Assembly (NCBI RefSeq): GCF_020166435.1 | Contig: NZ_JAINZP010000018.1 | Location: forward strand, 1 to 64,000 | DNA from: Pectobacterium versatile | Lineage (GTDB): Bacteria; Pseudomonadota; Gammaproteobacteria; Enterobacterales; Enterobacteriaceae | Direction of reading: 5' to 3' | DNA: 64,000 nt | Shown here: piece by piece, positions 20,846-31,465 of the stretch | Layout: every line of letters begins with the position of its first letter | Numbering within the stretch: the first letter of the stretch is position 1 | Position numbers and translations under genes: made by a program | The notes under the pieces: generated by a model | Databases searched by the model: none | The model's input: the letters and a program-made list of their open reading frames with translations, nothing else | Told to the model about the DNA's origin: nothing

Positions 20846-21168
20846 GAAAACCTCCAAGTTTATCGAGAAAATACGGCGAATACCGTGCAGTGAGTCATCT
20901 GCAAACCGCTATTCGAAATTTTGCTCGCCAATGTGTAAACATCACCTGAAAAAACGTCGTTTTAAACAACGACTACAGCTGGCACAAGGGCATAAAATCG
21001 GCTAACAGCTTATCAGATTTTGTTCGTTTTGTGGGGATATAAGCGCAACTTCATCGCTAACATACGGAAAGCAAAGCGTATATTTCGAGGAAATTTATTT
21101 TTAGGCATAAAAAACCCGGTGACCAGCACCGGGTTTTTCGCATTGATTTCGTGGCAAACAGCCAGAAA
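20846..21168. other. sspA promoter / rpsI terminator intergenic region
   Basis: The 323 bases hold the sspA leader and, at the right, the rpsI terminator annotated below. Inside there is AAACGTCGTTTTAAACAACG (20953-20972), an imperfect palindrome upstream of sspA. I see no further gene. Confidence 0.4.
21108..21138 (-). terminator. Terminator of the rplM-rpsI operon
   Basis: AAACCCGGTG-CTGGT-CACCGGGTTT on the minus strand is followed by a T run (TTTTATGCC). It lies about 30 bases after the rpsI stop. Confidence 0.9.
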
Positions 21169-21564
<396 letters not shown>

Positions 21565-21576
21565 CTATAATCCCGA

Positions 21577-22023
<447 letters not shown>

Positions 22024-22128
22024 TTAGTTACACGTTGGTGAACACCCGAACGCTCGAAAACAGTTGAGGCTCACACGACCATCAAGTCCAGCAAACCTAC
22101 CCCTTCGAATAGCCATTGCCGGCACTAT

Positions 22129-22151
22129 AAAGTTTTTGGGAAAAAAACTTT
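22129..22151 (-). promoter_or_regulatory. Hairpin in the rplM leader
   Basis: On the minus strand, AAAGTTTTT and AAAAACTTT form a perfect 9-bp stem around a 5-base loop (TTCCC). It lies about 15 bases downstream of the expected transcription start. L13 is known to repress rplM-rpsI by binding the leader in E. coli. Whether this stem is the binding element is an inference. Confidence 0.45.
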
Positions 22152-22172
22152 GTTGTAACGTGGGGTCGCAAG

Positions 22173-22201
22173 ATTATAGAGAAGTCATTCTTAAAAATCG
22201 A
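22173..22201 (-). promoter_or_regulatory. rplM-rpsI promoter
   Basis: On the minus strand there is a perfect -10 TATAAT (22178-22173) in the context CTCTATAATCTTGCGACCCC, which I recall as conserved before enterobacterial rplM. A weak -35 (TCGATT, 22201-22196) stands 17 bases upstream. Confidence 0.7.
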
Positions 22202-22241
22202 CCCTTTTTCACTCGAAAATGACGAAAAGCCATCGTCTGCG

Positions 22242-23393
22242 TTACGCCAAATGGGGTTGACGCAAGTACTCTTCGCTTTGCATTTCCTGCAAACGGGATA
22301 AACAACGCTGATATTCAAATTTCAGGTGTTCTCCCTGATAGATTTCAAACATCGATGCCTGCGCAGAAATAATCAATTTGATACGGCGATCGTAGCACTC
22401 GTCCACCAGCGCCAGAAAACGGCGGGCGGTGTTCTCTTCCTTCGTTTCCATCACCGTCACATTGTGCAACAGCATTGTGTGGTAGAGGCGCGACAGTGCG
22501 ATGTAATCATTCTGGCTACGTGCTTCAGTACACAGCGTGTGGAAATCGACCGCCAATACGCCGTCGCTCACGCCAAATGTCGATAACGGACGGTGATTGA
22601 TCTCCAGCACCGGCCCTGGCGTCTGCCACTGCTTCCCAGTCAGACGGGTAAACATCTGCTGCATCGCAGCATCCGTCTCTTCATTCAGCGGCGAGAGATA
22701 AAGGTGTGCCTGTGTCAGCGTGCGCAGACGATAATCGATACCTGCATCGACATTCCGTACTTCACAATGCTGCTTAATCAGCTCAATCGCAGGAAGGAAA
22801 CGCGCGCGTTGTAATCCATTACGGTAAAGATCATCCGGCGGAATATTCGACGTCGCCACCAACGCAATGCCGCGAGCAAACAGCGCACGCAACAGTTCAG
22901 CCAGCAGCATCGCATCAGTAATATCAGAGACAAAAAACTCATCGAAGCACAGCACATCAGTTTCAGCTTTGAAGCCGTCGGCCACTTTCTCCAGCGGATT
23001 TTCCTGCCCCTGAAACTGGTTCAGCTCTTCATGTACACGCAGCATAAAGCGATGGAAATGCAGGCGCATCTTACGTTCGGCGGGCAGGCTGTGGAAAAAC
23101 ATATCCATCAGCCAGGTTTTACCACGTCCAACGCCGCCCCACATATACAACCCTTGAACCGGCGCAGATTCACGTTTATTACGCCGCCCCAGCCAGCTAC
23201 GCCATTTCCCCACGCGGCCGGATGCCCCAGCCTCGTCATCAGCAGCACGTTCGCATAGCGCCCGATGTATCGCTTCCAGACACACAACGGTTTTCCGCTG
23301 CACCTCGTCTGGTTGATACTCACCAGCGGAAAGTGCCTGTTGGTAAAGCGCCAAGGGTGTCGTTTGCTGCGGTGTTGTCTGTGGAGTAGCCAT
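22242..23393 (-). CDS. zapE: Cell-division ATPase ZapE (AFG1-like)
   Basis: ZapE is an AFG1/LACE1-family P-loop ATPase that joins the Z ring late and is important under low oxygen or heat in E. coli. The 383-aa product (E. coli 375) has Walker A GGVGRGKT at 86-93, Walker B VLCFDEFFVSD, sensor LVATSNIPPDDLYRNGLQRARFLP and the LPAIELIKQHC segment. It is divergent from zapG, another division-linked gene, with about 215 bases between the two starts. Confidence 0.95.
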   Translation of the reverse strand: MATPQTTPQQTTPLALYQQALSAGEYQPDEVQRKTVVCLEAIHRALCERAADDEAGASGRVGKWRSWLGRRNKRESAPVQGLYMWGGVGRGKTWLMDMFFHSLPAERKMRLHFHRFMLRVHEELNQFQGQENPLEKVADGFKAETDVLCFDEFFVSDITDAMLLAELLRALFARGIALVATSNIPPDDLYRNGLQRARFLPAIELIKQHCEVRNVDAGIDYRLRTLTQAHLYLSPLNEETDAAMQQMFTRLTGKQWQTPGPVLEINHRPLSTFGVSDGVLAVDFHTLCTEARSQNDYIALSRLYHTMLLHNVTVMETKEENTARRFLALVDECYDRRIKLIISAQASMFEIYQGEHLKFEYQRCLSRLQEMQSEEYLRQPHLA

Positions 23394-23608
23394 CGCAATC
23401 CCTGAGAAAAAAGTTAGTCGTGTTTTGCTGTATGTTGCCGTCGATTTAAGCCGTAATCGTCGCAGTTAACAACCTTGATGTTTGCGGTGGGTCAACATTC
23501 CTCTCAGTCATCGAGCATCAGGATTCCACTCAGGCAAGGTTAACGGTTATAGTGACTATTATTAAGTGAAAAACCCTACGGGACAACGACGTCAAAATAG
23601 GAGCTATT

Positions 23609-24013
23609 ATGACTTGGGAGTATGCGCTGATAGGTTTAGTTGTCGGTATTATTATTGGTGCTGTAGCCATGCGCTTTGGTAACCGTAAGCTGCGGCAACA
23701 GCAGGTATTGCAAAATGAGCTGGAGAAAAGCAAAACTGAACTGGAAGACTATCGTCAGGAATTGGTCGGACACTTCGCCCGCAGTGCGGAGCTGTTGGAT
23801 AACATGGCAGATGACTATCGTCAGCTTTATCAGCACATGGCGAAAAGCTCCAATAATCTGTTACCTCACGTTCCCGGTCAGGATAATCCGTTTAAATACC
23901 GTCTGACCGAGTCAGAAGCAGATAACGATCAGGCACCGGTAAACATGCCACCGCGCGATTATTCCGATAGCGCGTCCGGTTTGCTACGGGGCGAACGCCC
24001 GATTCGCAAATAA
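23609..24013 (+). CDS. zapG: Z-ring/envelope growth protein ZapG (YhcB)
   Basis: ZapG is a small inner-membrane protein (DUF1043) that connects cell division, peptidoglycan and LPS synthesis in E. coli. The 134-aa protein has one N-terminal membrane helix (about 4-22, YALIGLVVGIIIGAVAM). A long coiled coil follows (about 25-80, RQQQVLQNELEKSKTELEDY), then HFARSAELLDNMADDYRQLYQHMA and a disordered tail. It is nearly identical to E. coli YhcB through residue 85. AGGAGC precedes the ATG. Confidence 0.95.
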   Translation: MTWEYALIGLVVGIIIGAVAMRFGNRKLRQQQVLQNELEKSKTELEDYRQELVGHFARSAELLDNMADDYRQLYQHMAKSSNNLLPHVPGQDNPFKYRLTESEADNDQAPVNMPPRDYSDSASGLLRGERPIRK

Positions 24014-24024
24014 TATCAGCTAAT

Positions 24025-24357
24025 TATATCCTAAATAATTCGAGTTGCATGACAAAACGTTAGCGTTTTGAACAACGCTCTGCGTTGACCCTTTAGGGCA
24101 AGGCTCATTTATGGCCTTGTAATGCGGCAAGAAAGGGACAAATTTGTCGGGAGCGAATTTGACCAGCCAGCGGCTGGCCTTCGGTGAGAGACAGGACGTT
24201 TCTCATTCCATCCCGATGAGCTTACCCAAGTCAGTGATTCGGGTGAGTGACAACTCTGCCGGAGGCAGGTTTGAACGCTGCTTGCAGCGGCCCCAAAAGG
24301 GCGAGGTCCACGCGAGTGAGCTGAGTAGTGCAGCCAGCTTGAAGTATGACGGGTATA
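24025..24357. repeat. Dispersed intergenic repeat, copy 2 (333 bp, longest)
   Basis: The left end is TATATCCTAAATAATTCGAG and the right end CAGCTTGAAGTATGACGGGT followed by ATA. Internal modules are an AAAACG-TTAG-CGTTTT hairpin, a GTTGACCCTTTAGGGCAAGG block shared with copy 5, a GAATTTGACCAGCCAGCGGC block shared with copy 4, and the core hairpin CCCGATGAGCTTAC...GTGATTCGGG. A 97-codon frame inside it (24144-24437) is not a gene. It lies between zapG and degQ. Confidence 0.85.
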
Positions 24358-24587
24358 ACGTGGGGCTTTCTGGCCTCACGCTTTCCTTCCCTTGTTCTAC
24401 GTTTATTAAGATTCGCGCCGCAGGCTATCACCGCTAGGTAACTCACTGTATAAAAGCGATAGTTACAATCTGCTGACGAAACAGCAGTGAACTTTACACA
24501 TTGATCGCCAGTCTGACTCTTCACCGTTTCTTTAAGTTTATATATCATCGTTTTATTCATCCGCAGGCCGTGAGAGAGTTCATAACA

Positions 24588-25958
24588 ATGAAAAAAACAT
24601 CATTCTTATTTAGTGCATTGGCAATGAGTATAGGTTTGACCCTGTCCACGCTTCCCGTAGCAAATGCTGCGCTGCCTGCCGTGGTTCAAGGGCAACAGAC
24701 GCCAAGTCTGGCCCCGATGCTGGAGAAAGTCTTGCCAGCCGTCGTCAGCGTGCATGTTGAAGGTACACAGGTACAGCGTCAGCGCGTACCGGAAGAATTC
24801 AAATTCTTCTTTGGTCCTAACTTCCCGACGGACAAACAAAATTCTCGCCCGTTTGAGGGATTGGGCTCTGGCGTCATTATTGATGCTGCAAAAGGTTACG
24901 TGCTCACCAACAATCACGTGATCAATAACGCCGACAAGATCCGCGTTCAACTTAATGATGGACGTGAATATGAGGCGAAATTGATTGGGCGTGATGAGCA
25001 GACCGATATCGCCCTGCTACAGCTGAATGACGCCAAGAATTTGGTCTCTGTAAAAATGGCCGATTCCGATCAACTGCGCGTCGGTGACTTCGCCGTTGCC
25101 GTGGGTAACCCATTCGGTCTCGGTCAGACTGCAACGTCCGGCATTATCTCTGCGCTGGGACGTAGCGGCCTGAATCTTGAAGGGTTAGAAAATTTCATCC
25201 AGACCGATGCTTCCATCAACCGCGGTAACTCCGGCGGTGCACTGGTGAACCTCAACGGTGAGCTGATCGGTATCAACACGGCGATCCTGGCTCCGGGCGG
25301 CGGAAACATCGGTATCGGCTTCGCTATCCCCAGCAACATGGCCCAGAATCTGGCGCAGCAGTTGGTTGAATTTGGCGAAGTGAAACGCGGACTGCTGGGT
25401 ATTAAAGGCAGCGAGATGACGTCTGAGATGGCGAAAGCCTTCAATGTTGACGCACAGCGCGGTGCCTTCGTCAGCGAAGTCTTACCGAAGTCTGCCGCAT
25501 CCAAAGCCGGTATCAAGGCAGGCGACGTATTGACAACGCTGGATGGTAAACCGATCAGCAGCTTTGCAGAACTGCGGGCCAAAGTCGGCACCACCGCACC
25601 GGGCAAGACCGTGAAAATCGGTCTGCTGCGTGATGGCAAACCGCAGGAAGTGTCCGTCGTGTTGGATAACAGCTCATCGGCATCAACTAGCGCCGAAACG
25701 CTCTCGCCGTCATTGCAGGGTGCTTCTCTGACCAATGGCCAATTGAAAGACGGCAGCAAAGGTGTGCAAATTGATAACGTCGCTAAGGACACACCTGCCG
25801 CGCAGGTTGGTCTGCAAAAAGGCGATATCATCATCGGCGTAAACCGCGAGCGTATTGAAAACATCACGCAACTGCGCAAACTGCTGGAAGCAAAACCTTC
25901 TGTTCTGGCACTGAATATCGTCAGGGGCGAAGAAACGATCTATCTGCTGCTACGTTAA
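24588..25958 (+). CDS. degQ: Periplasmic serine endoprotease DegQ
   Basis: DegQ is a HtrA-family protease and chaperone in the periplasm. The 456-aa precursor (E. coli 455) has a signal peptide ending in VANA (cleavage after residue 27). The protease triad is His110 (TNNHVIN), Asp140 (QTDIALLQ) and Ser215 (GNSGGA). Two PDZ domains follow (about 255-345 and 365-450). ATG 24588 is chosen because it begins the signal peptide; upstream codons are an extension. The missing long Q-linker loop of DegP points to DegQ. degS follows in the same direction. Confidence 0.96.
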   Translation: MKKTSFLFSALAMSIGLTLSTLPVANAALPAVVQGQQTPSLAPMLEKVLPAVVSVHVEGTQVQRQRVPEEFKFFFGPNFPTDKQNSRPFEGLGSGVIIDAAKGYVLTNNHVINNADKIRVQLNDGREYEAKLIGRDEQTDIALLQLNDAKNLVSVKMADSDQLRVGDFAVAVGNPFGLGQTATSGIISALGRSGLNLEGLENFIQTDASINRGNSGGALVNLNGELIGINTAILAPGGGNIGIGFAIPSNMAQNLAQQLVEFGEVKRGLLGIKGSEMTSEMAKAFNVDAQRGAFVSEVLPKSAASKAGIKAGDVLTTLDGKPISSFAELRAKVGTTAPGKTVKIGLLRDGKPQEVSVVLDNSSSASTSAETLSPSLQGASLTNGQLKDGSKGVQIDNVAKDTPAAQVGLQKGDIIIGVNRERIENITQLRKLLEAKPSVLALNIVRGEETIYLLLR

Positions 25959-26008
25959 TCGCTTGTCGTCTTTTACGACAGAGTAACCGGTCAGAAAATA
26001 ACTGATGT

Positions 26009-26042
26009 TAAAAAATCGGACACCGAGCCATGCGGTGTCCGA
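26009..26042 (-). terminator. Perfect 10-bp hairpin between degQ and degS, polar toward the minus strand
   Basis: TCGGACACCG and CGGTGTCCGA pair perfectly around a 7-base loop (AGCCATG). On the minus strand the stem is followed by a run of six T, so as an intrinsic terminator it points leftward. No T run follows on the plus strand, where both flanking genes lie. It may still act as a plus-strand mRNA processing or stabilising stem after degQ. Confidence 0.6.
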
Positions 26043-26095
26043 ACTTCTCGTGATATCCTCCCCTTATCTCCCTCTTTCCACAGTAAATCACGGCC

Positions 26096-27193
26096 ATGCT
26101 TGCTAAGTTATTACGTTCAGCACTATTTGGTGCCCTCGTTGCCGGTATTATTCTGGCCGTACTCCCCTTTGTTGGATCGAGTACGTCATTTCTGAAAAGC
26201 AATGACAGAAATACTGACAGCTCGCCCATAAGCTATCATCAGGGAGTCAACCGTGCGACGCCTGCTGTGGTTAACATTTATAATCGGGTTGCCAACACGG
26301 AAAAGCCCAGTGAAGTCGCCATTCATCCTCTGGGTTCTGGCGTCATCATGAATGAAAAAGGGTATATTTTAACCAACAAGCATGTGATTAATAACGTGCA
26401 GCAAATCCAGATCGAGCTCTCAGACGGCAGGCTGTACGAAGCCCGCGTGATCGGTTCAGATACCCTGACCGACCTGGCTGTGTTGCAAATTGATGGCATC
26501 AACCTGCCCGTCATTCCCATGAATCCAGATCGTATACCGCACGTCGGCGATGTCGTAATGGCGATCGGTAACCCCTATAATCTGGGACAAACCGTTACAC
26601 AGGGCGTCATCAGCGCCACTGGCCGCGTCAGCCTCAGCACTTACGGCCAGCAAAGAAGCCAGGTCGGACGCCAAAATCTGTTACAAACCGATGCGTCGAT
26701 TAACCACGGGAACTCCGGCGGTGCACTGGTCAACACGCTGGGTGAGCTGGTCGGTATTAATACGCTCTCTTTTGATAAAAGCAGTAATGGCGAAACGCCA
26801 GAAGGTATTAGCTTCGCGATTCCCGTGGCGCTAGCGACTAAGGTGATGGGCAAGCTGATTCGCGATGGTCGTGTGGTTCGTGGCTATATTGGCATCAACG
26901 GCGTACAGCTAGAAAACATTGAGAACAGCACGTTGACTAACAATCGTGATGCACAGGGTCGATTAACCGGCATTCTCGTCCAAACTATCGATCCCGGCGG
27001 CCCAGCGGATAAAGCAGGTATTCGCATCGAAGACGTCATCGTTAGCGTGAACAATAAGCCTGCACGCTCGATTATAGAGACCATGGAGCAAGTTTCGGAA
27101 ATACGTCCCGGAACCGTTATTCCGGTCACGATTGAGCGCGCTAACAAGCAAATCACGCTACAAATGGCTATTCAGGAATTCCCCACTCTATAG
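26096..27193 (+). CDS. degS: Inner-membrane serine protease DegS (sigma-E pathway sensor)
   Basis: DegS senses misfolded outer-membrane porins through its PDZ domain and cleaves RseA, which starts release of sigma-E. The 365-aa protein (E. coli 355) has one N-terminal membrane anchor (about 5-27). The triad is His96 (TNKHVIN), Asp126 (LTDLAVL) and Ser207 (GNSGGA), and there is one C-terminal PDZ domain. Compared with E. coli, about 7 residues are inserted just before GRQNLLQTDASIN (STYGQQRSQV), in the loop preceding the active-site serine. Spacing from degQ is 137 bases. Confidence 0.96.
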   Translation: MLAKLLRSALFGALVAGIILAVLPFVGSSTSFLKSNDRNTDSSPISYHQGVNRATPAVVNIYNRVANTEKPSEVAIHPLGSGVIMNEKGYILTNKHVINNVQQIQIELSDGRLYEARVIGSDTLTDLAVLQIDGINLPVIPMNPDRIPHVGDVVMAIGNPYNLGQTVTQGVISATGRVSLSTYGQQRSQVGRQNLLQTDASINHGNSGGALVNTLGELVGINTLSFDKSSNGETPEGISFAIPVALATKVMGKLIRDGRVVRGYIGINGVQLENIENSTLTNNRDAQGRLTGILVQTIDPGGPADKAGIRIEDVIVSVNNKPARSIIETMEQVSEIRPGTVIPVTIERANKQITLQMAIQEFPTL

Positions 27194-27237
27194 CGACATT
27201 CAAGGCTAGTTGATAAAACATATCAGCAGGTAAACAA

Positions 27238-27264
27238 GAAACCGGGTGGGAACCCACCCGGCTG
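27238..27264 (-). terminator. Terminator after murA
   Basis: CCGGGTGGG-TT-CCCACCCGG is followed on the minus strand by TTTCTTGTTT. It lies between the convergent degS and murA genes. There is no T run on the plus side. Confidence 0.8.
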
Positions 27265-27299
27265 ACAAACATGATGGTAAAGACAAACCGCTGAAACGC

Positions 27300-28598
<1,299 letters not shown>

Positions 28599-28641
28599 TC
28601 ACACTGATACTGGCAGTTTATTCCCACTCGCACGGGGAGAC

Positions 28642-28896
28642 TTAGAAGCCGTTCAGTTTACGGTCGCGCTGCCACTCTTCCGGCGTATAGGCCTTGATCG
28701 ACAGTGCATGAATACGGTTATCCGCGATGTACTCCATCAGCGGCGCATAAACAGCCTGCTGTTTTTTTACTCGGCTCATTCCAGCAAAAAGTCCGCCCAC
28801 TACGATGACTTGAAAATGGCTGCCATCACCAGAAACATGGGCTTCTTCCAGTGCCAATGCGTTCATCAGCACGTCTTTAATTTCGTTATTTTCCAT
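28642..28896 (-). CDS. ibaG: Acid-stress BolA-family protein IbaG
   Basis: IbaG is an 84-aa BolA-fold protein, as in E. coli (YrbA). BolA proteins partner with monothiol glutaredoxins around [2Fe-2S] clusters. The motif [27 protein letters not shown] is the BolA signature, and the single His in SGDGSHF and the C-terminal His in [14 protein letters not shown] are the expected ligand positions. GAGAG precedes the ATG. murA lies 79 bases downstream. Confidence 0.96.
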   Translation of the reverse strand: MENNEIKDVLMNALALEEAHVSGDGSHFQVIVVGGLFAGMSRVKKQQAVYAPLMEYIADNRIHALSIKAYTPEEWQRDRKLNGF

Positions 28897-28986
28897 CGCT
28901 CTCGATTTCTATGTCAGGGGGAGATGATTTACAGGGGGGTATCTTAGATGAATATGGCGCTATCTTAAACAAAGAATGCGCCCCTT

Positions 28987-29113
28987 TATACCCGTCATAC
29001 TTCAAGCCGCATGCGCGTTGGCTTCCCTCACTCACCCCAGTCACTTACCTGAGTAAGCTTCTGGGGATTCGCGCGGTTGCCGCCTGCCTGCAACTCGAAT
29101 TATTTAAGGTATA
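28987..29113. repeat. Dispersed intergenic repeat, copy 3 (127 bp, inverted)
   Basis: This is the same element as copy 1 in the opposite orientation. It begins TATACCCGTCATACTTCAAG and ends CTCGAATTATTTAAGGTATA. The core hairpin is CACTTACCTGAGTAAGCT. It lies in the ibaG-mlaB gap, inside what is otherwise a single leftward gene run, so it may separate the mla genes from ibaG-murA. Confidence 0.85.
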
Positions 29114-29155
29114 GACAAGGCCTAAAGGGGCGAATCTGGTAACCCGCGTTACCGT

Positions 29156-29446
29156 TTAAGACACAAGAATGATTTCATTCAGGTTATAGAGCGCAATGAG
29201 CGTTTTTAGCCGATCGCTGGCACCGACAATCGCTATCTCTCCGCCTGAAGACGGCTGCTGATAAACGTGCATCAGCAATGCTAACCCAGCAGAATCAACG
29301 CGACTTAATCCAGATACATCCAGCGTGGTTTTATCCGCCAGTAACGATTCACGCTGCTGCCAGAACGGTAACAGAGTTTCACGATCCAGATCGCCCGTTA
29401 ACGCCAGCGTGGAGTCCTGTGCCTGCCAGTTCAATGCATTCGCCAT
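29156..29446 (-). CDS. mlaB: Phospholipid transport STAS-domain protein MlaB
   Basis: MlaB is the cytoplasmic STAS-domain subunit of the MlaFEDB ABC complex in the inner membrane. The 96-aa product (E. coli 97) has the STAS core LDVSGLSRVDSAGLALLMHV. The position of the functionally important Thr52 of E. coli (RVDTGGLALL) is Ser here, a conservative change. ATG 29446 is used; the frame could extend to a TTG at 29458 that nearly touches the mlaC stop (29460). Confidence 0.92.
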   Translation of the reverse strand: MANALNWQAQDSTLALTGDLDRETLLPFWQQRESLLADKTTLDVSGLSRVDSAGLALLMHVYQQPSSGGEIAIVGASDRLKTLIALYNLNEIILVS

Positions 29447-29459
29447 GTTCACACCCAAA

Positions 29460-30089
29460 TTACTTTTTCTGATCCAACGTGATGGCCTGCTTCGCCGAGG
29501 ATTCCAACTGTTGAGTCAGGCCATCAACGCCTTTCTGACGCAGTACTGCCGCCCACTCGTTCTGTTTAGTGGTGATCATACTGACACCCTCGGCAATCAT
29601 GTCGAACGCCTGCCAGTTACCGGTTTTGCTGTTCTTACGCCATTGGAAGTCCAAACGTACCGGAGGGCGGCTGCCGTTATCAACGATGTTCACGCGAATG
29701 GAAACGATATCAGTATTGCCCAGCGGCTGTCCCGACACAATCTGATAGGTTTGCCCGTTATACATCGCCAAAGCCTGCCCGTAGGCCTGTTCCAAATAGG
29801 CTTCAAACGCTTTGAAATAGGCATCACGCTGTGCTGGTGTCGCGTCTTTATAGTAACGCCCCAGCACCAACGCACCAGCGTATCGCACCTGAACATACGG
29901 CAGCAGCTCTTCGCGTACGACCGTACGCAGATAGTCAGGATTTTGTTTGATCTTTGGCTGTTCGTTCTTCAAGCGGCTAAACGTTTTTTCCGCCGCTTCA
30001 TTCATTAGACTGTAGGGATTCGTTTGGTCCGCCGCGTTGGCTAATGGCGCGACCACCAGTAAAGCCACCATCAGTAAACGTTTAAACAT
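29460..30089 (-). CDS. mlaC: Periplasmic phospholipid-binding protein MlaC
   Basis: MlaC is the soluble periplasmic shuttle that carries phospholipid between the outer-membrane MlaA complex and MlaFEDB. The 209-aa precursor (E. coli 211) has a signal peptide ([20 protein letters not shown], cleavage near residue 19). The MlaC domain follows, including [22 protein letters not shown] and [24 protein letters not shown] stands before the ATG; mlaD ends 15 bases upstream. Confidence 0.97.
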   Translation of the reverse strand: MFKRLLMVALLVVAPLANAADQTNPYSLMNEAAEKTFSRLKNEQPKIKQNPDYLRTVVREELLPYVQVRYAGALVLGRYYKDATPAQRDAYFKAFEAYLEQAYGQALAMYNGQTYQIVSGQPLGNTDIVSIRVNIVDNGSRPPVRLDFQWRKNSKTGNWQAFDMIAEGVSMITTKQNEWAAVLRQKGVDGLTQQLESSAKQAITLDQKK

Positions 30090-30104
30090 GCAGATATCCT
30101 CTTA

Positions 30105-30671
30105 TTATGGATGTGAAGGAACAGGTTCGTTGTTGTGCTCAGGCGTTGCCGCAGGATTGGCACCCGGCTCCGTACCCGATTGACCGGCATTATCTTCGCT
30201 ATTGCTACCGCTCTTATATAGGAATTGGCCGATGAGGTCTTCAAGCACCATCGCTGACTTGGTGTCCTGAATCACACCACCGTCTTTCAGGATCGCAGTG
30301 CCCATTTCTTCATCTTCAAACCCAATGTTCAGCGCCAGATACTGTTCGCCCAGCAAACCGGAGGTACGAATGGCCAGAGAGCTGGTATCAGGAATATGAT
30401 CGTAGCGCTGCTGAATATCCATCGCCACGCGCGGCAGGTACGTTTTCTCGTCCAGCGAAATATCCGCTACGCGGCCAACCACCACGCCGCCAATTCTGAT
30501 CGGAGAACGCGATTTTAACCCGCCAATGTTGTCAAACGTCGCATACAGGCGGTACGTCGGCTCGCTACCGATCGATTTGAGATCGGCTACTTTCAGGCAT
30601 AAAAAGAGGATGGCAGCCAGCGCGATCAACATAAACACACCAACCCAGACTTCAGTTTTCTTTGTTTGCAT
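30105..30671 (-). CDS. mlaD: MCE-domain lipid transporter subunit MlaD
   Basis: MlaD is a single-pass inner-membrane protein whose periplasmic MCE domain forms a hexameric ring that accepts lipid from or donates it to MlaC. The 188-aa product (E. coli 183) has MQTKKTEVWVG, a membrane helix (about 8-28) and an MCE domain (about 38-117, YATFDNIGGLKSRSPIRIGG). It ends in a helix (SAMVLEDLIGQFLY) and a low-complexity tail. ATG 30671 matches E. coli; the frame begins earlier at 30686 inside mlaE. The mlaE stop lies 4 bases before the ATG. Confidence 0.97.
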   Translation of the reverse strand: MQTKKTEVWVGVFMLIALAAILFLCLKVADLKSIGSEPTYRLYATFDNIGGLKSRSPIRIGGVVVGRVADISLDEKTYLPRVAMDIQQRYDHIPDTSSLAIRTSGLLGEQYLALNIGFEDEEMGTAILKDGGVIQDTKSAMVLEDLIGQFLYKSGSNSEDNAGQSGTEPGANPAATPEHNNEPVPSHP

Positions 30672-30675
30672 CGAC

Positions 30676-31458
30676 TCAGTTCCCAAACATCAGTGCTGTC
30701 AGCACAAAATCCAATCCCAGTACTGCTAACGACGAGTGCACGACGGTTCGGGTCGTTGCACGGCTGATCCCCTCAGACGTCGGGATCGCGTCATAGCCGT
30801 TAAACAGTGCAATCCAGGTCACGGTAATCGCAAATACGATACTTTTAATCACGCAGTTCAAGACATCCTGACGCCAGTCAACCGCGCCCTGCATGGCAGA
30901 CCAGAAGAACCCGCTGTCGATGCCTTTCCAGTCCACACCGACCAACGCGCCTCCCCAAATCCCTACGGCGACAAAAATCACCGCCAGCAGCGGCATGCTG
31001 ATTAACCCCGCCCAGAAGCGCGGTGCGACAACGCGGCGCAGCGGGTCAACCGCCATCATCTCCATGCTGGAGAGCTGTTCTGTTGCCTTCATCAGGCCAA
31101 TTTCCGCCGTCAGCGCGGAACCCGCACGCCCGGCGAACAGCAGTGCCGTCACCACCGGACCAAGTTCACGCAGCAGCGACAGCGCCACCATCATGCCCAG
31201 ACTGGCCTCGGCGCTGTAAGTCGTCAGGATGAGATAACCCTGTAACCCCAGCACCATGCCGATGAACAGACCGGAAACCATGATGATCAGCAGCGACTGC
31301 ACGCCAACGCTATAAAGCTGTTTCACTAACAGCGGCCACTGTTTTCTGAATTCGGGTTTACCCACCAGCGTATTAAATAGCATCAGCCCGGCGCGCCCAA
31401 ACGAGGCACTAGTGGAGATTCCCTGACGCCCCAACGACGCCAATGTCCGTAATAACAT
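30676..31458 (-). CDS. mlaE: Phospholipid ABC transporter permease MlaE
   Basis: MlaE is the permease of the MlaFEDB retrograde/anterograde phospholipid transporter. The 260-aa protein (E. coli 260) has about five to six membrane helices. It carries the MlaE signature [26 protein letters not shown] around residue 95 and [17 protein letters not shown] just after it. It starts 7 bases after mlaF ends. Confidence 0.97.
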   Translation of the reverse strand: MLLRTLASLGRQGISTSASFGRAGLMLFNTLVGKPEFRKQWPLLVKQLYSVGVQSLLIIMVSGLFIGMVLGLQGYLILTTYSAEASLGMMVALSLLRELGPVVTALLFAGRAGSALTAEIGLMKATEQLSSMEMMAVDPLRRVVAPRFWAGLISMPLLAVIFVAVGIWGGALVGVDWKGIDSGFFWSAMQGAVDWRQDVLNCVIKSIVFAITVTWIALFNGYDAIPTSEGISRATTRTVVHSSLAVLGLDFVLTALMFGN

Positions 31459-31465
31459 GACTGCG

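Noticed and set aside
24144-24437. 97-codon frame between zapG and degQ
   Set aside because: It lies almost entirely inside repeat copy 2 and its exit; the other copies have no such frame.
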